Position numbers and translations under genes: made by a program. The notes under the pieces were generated by a model, which did not search any database, was not told where the DNA came from, and saw only the letters and a list, made by a program, of their open reading frames with translations. This document shows positions 6,311 through 6,635 of a DNA stretch of 6,635 bases, in pieces. Each line of letters opens with the position of its first letter. The first letter of the stretch is position 1. This DNA comes from Anaerolineae bacterium (lineage in GTDB: Bacteria > Chloroflexota > Anaerolineae > Anaerolineales > Anaerolineaceae), in assembly GCA_016213455.1 (NCBI GenBank), contig JACRAG010000523.1, positions 1 to 6,635 of the forward strand. The letters run 5' to 3'.

Positions 6311-6635
6311 TTACCCTGAATTGAGGGCTTCATCAAGTGCTTTCAGATGTGCTGCAATATCTGATCGACTTATCAAGACCTGAAAGAAATCATCATGCAA
6401 AGAATATTCCAATTTTTTCAACGTATTTATAAGGCCCGCAAATTCAGAAAAGTCCGTCTTTGCGATTTTAACCCGAAAGCCTTCATTATCGTTCAATACG
6501 AAAAACCTTACTTCCTTTCCTCTGACATTGCCACTCAATTGAAGGGATGGCTCCCAGTACGTATCAATCACATCAGAGTAATCTAGCTGTAAAACTGTGA
6601 AAATACGCTTCAGTTTCTTTAGTTTAATGTATAGG
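6311..6635 (-). CDS. C-terminal part of an unrecognised protein (5' end outside window)
   Basis: On the minus strand the frame is open from the window edge to the TAA at 6311-6313, about 107 codons. A GTG at 6571 could start an 86-residue protein, but the upstream in-frame codons (YIKLKKLKRIFTVLQLDYSD) read as credible protein, so the gene probably begins beyond the window. The visible part has alternating beta-strand-like stretches (SLQLSGNVRGKEVRFFVL, GFRVKIAKTD) followed by two amphipathic helices (FAGLINTLKKLEY, AAHLKALDEALNSG). I see no membrane segment, signal peptide, catalytic motif or cysteine. I do not recognise a family. Its AT-rich composition differs sharply from the transporter region, which suggests separate ancestry. 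The antisense frame (6395-6586, +) is shorter and less protein-like. Confidence 0.55.
   Translation of the reverse strand, partial: LYIKLKKLKRIFTVLQLDYSDVIDTYWEPSLQLSGNVRGKEVRFFVLNDNEGFRVKIAKTDFSEFAGLINTLKKLEYSLHDDFFQVLISRSDIAAHLKALDEALNSG

Noticed and set aside
6280..6324. 14-codon reading frame preceded by a GAGG sequence
   Set aside because: It is very short, overlaps the end of the minus-strand gene, and has no recognisable leader-peptide features or downstream gene.
6395..6586. 63-codon plus-strand frame at the right end
   Set aside because: It lies opposite the longer minus-strand frame, which is open to the window edge and reads as more credible protein; no ribosome binding site was seen.
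1..6635. CRISPR arrays, tRNA or rRNA genes, riboswitches and toxin-antitoxin pairs
   Set aside because: I looked for regularly spaced repeats, cloverleaf-like segments, conserved leader structures and paired small genes and saw none that stood up.

Overview
The window looks like a chromosomal segment of a Chloroflexota bacterium, most likely of the Anaerolineae. That placement is an inference. It rests on the moderately high GC of most of the window, on a two-component regulator with an N-terminal 'LYD...HNPL' plus helix-turn-helix region of a type I associate with that group, on the matching receiver tail 'GGFSARCVLECSEAL' in the neighbouring gene, and on the long Ala/Pro/Thr/Glu linker of the lipoprotein.

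Layout. Positions 1-685 (+) hold the C-terminal end of a signalling protein, probably a hybrid histidine kinase, ending in a degenerate receiver and a second receiver. It converges across a strong shared hairpin (710-745) on a gene at 743-1966 (-), a regulator that joins a helix-turn-helix region, a degenerate kinase-ATPase-like region and a C-terminal receiver. A 105-bp divergent promoter region (1967-2071) separates this regulator from a three-gene carbohydrate ABC transporter operon (+): an LplB/YteP-type permease (2072-3064), an LplC/YtcP-type permease (3074-3976) and an LplA-type solute-binding lipoprotein with a DUF3502-like C-terminus (4070-5617). A strong intrinsic terminator (5667-5711) closes the operon.

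Beyond it, 5737-6051 (+) encodes a 104-residue protein that resembles only the N-terminal beta-sandwich of a large glycoside hydrolase, so it is probably a truncated gene. A second terminator (6067-6104) follows its stop codon almost at once. From about 6052 the base composition falls abruptly to AT-rich, and the last 325 bases hold the C-terminal part of an unrecognised gene on the minus strand that runs off the window, with its own candidate terminator at 6226-6257.

Working together (inference): the two signalling proteins may sense a condition or sugar and control the divergent transporter. The two permeases and the lipoprotein would import an oligosaccharide or glycoside, using an ATPase encoded elsewhere, and the adjoining glycosidase would once have processed the imported sugar. 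The right end looks like a rearrangement or insertion junction that destroyed most of the glycosidase gene.
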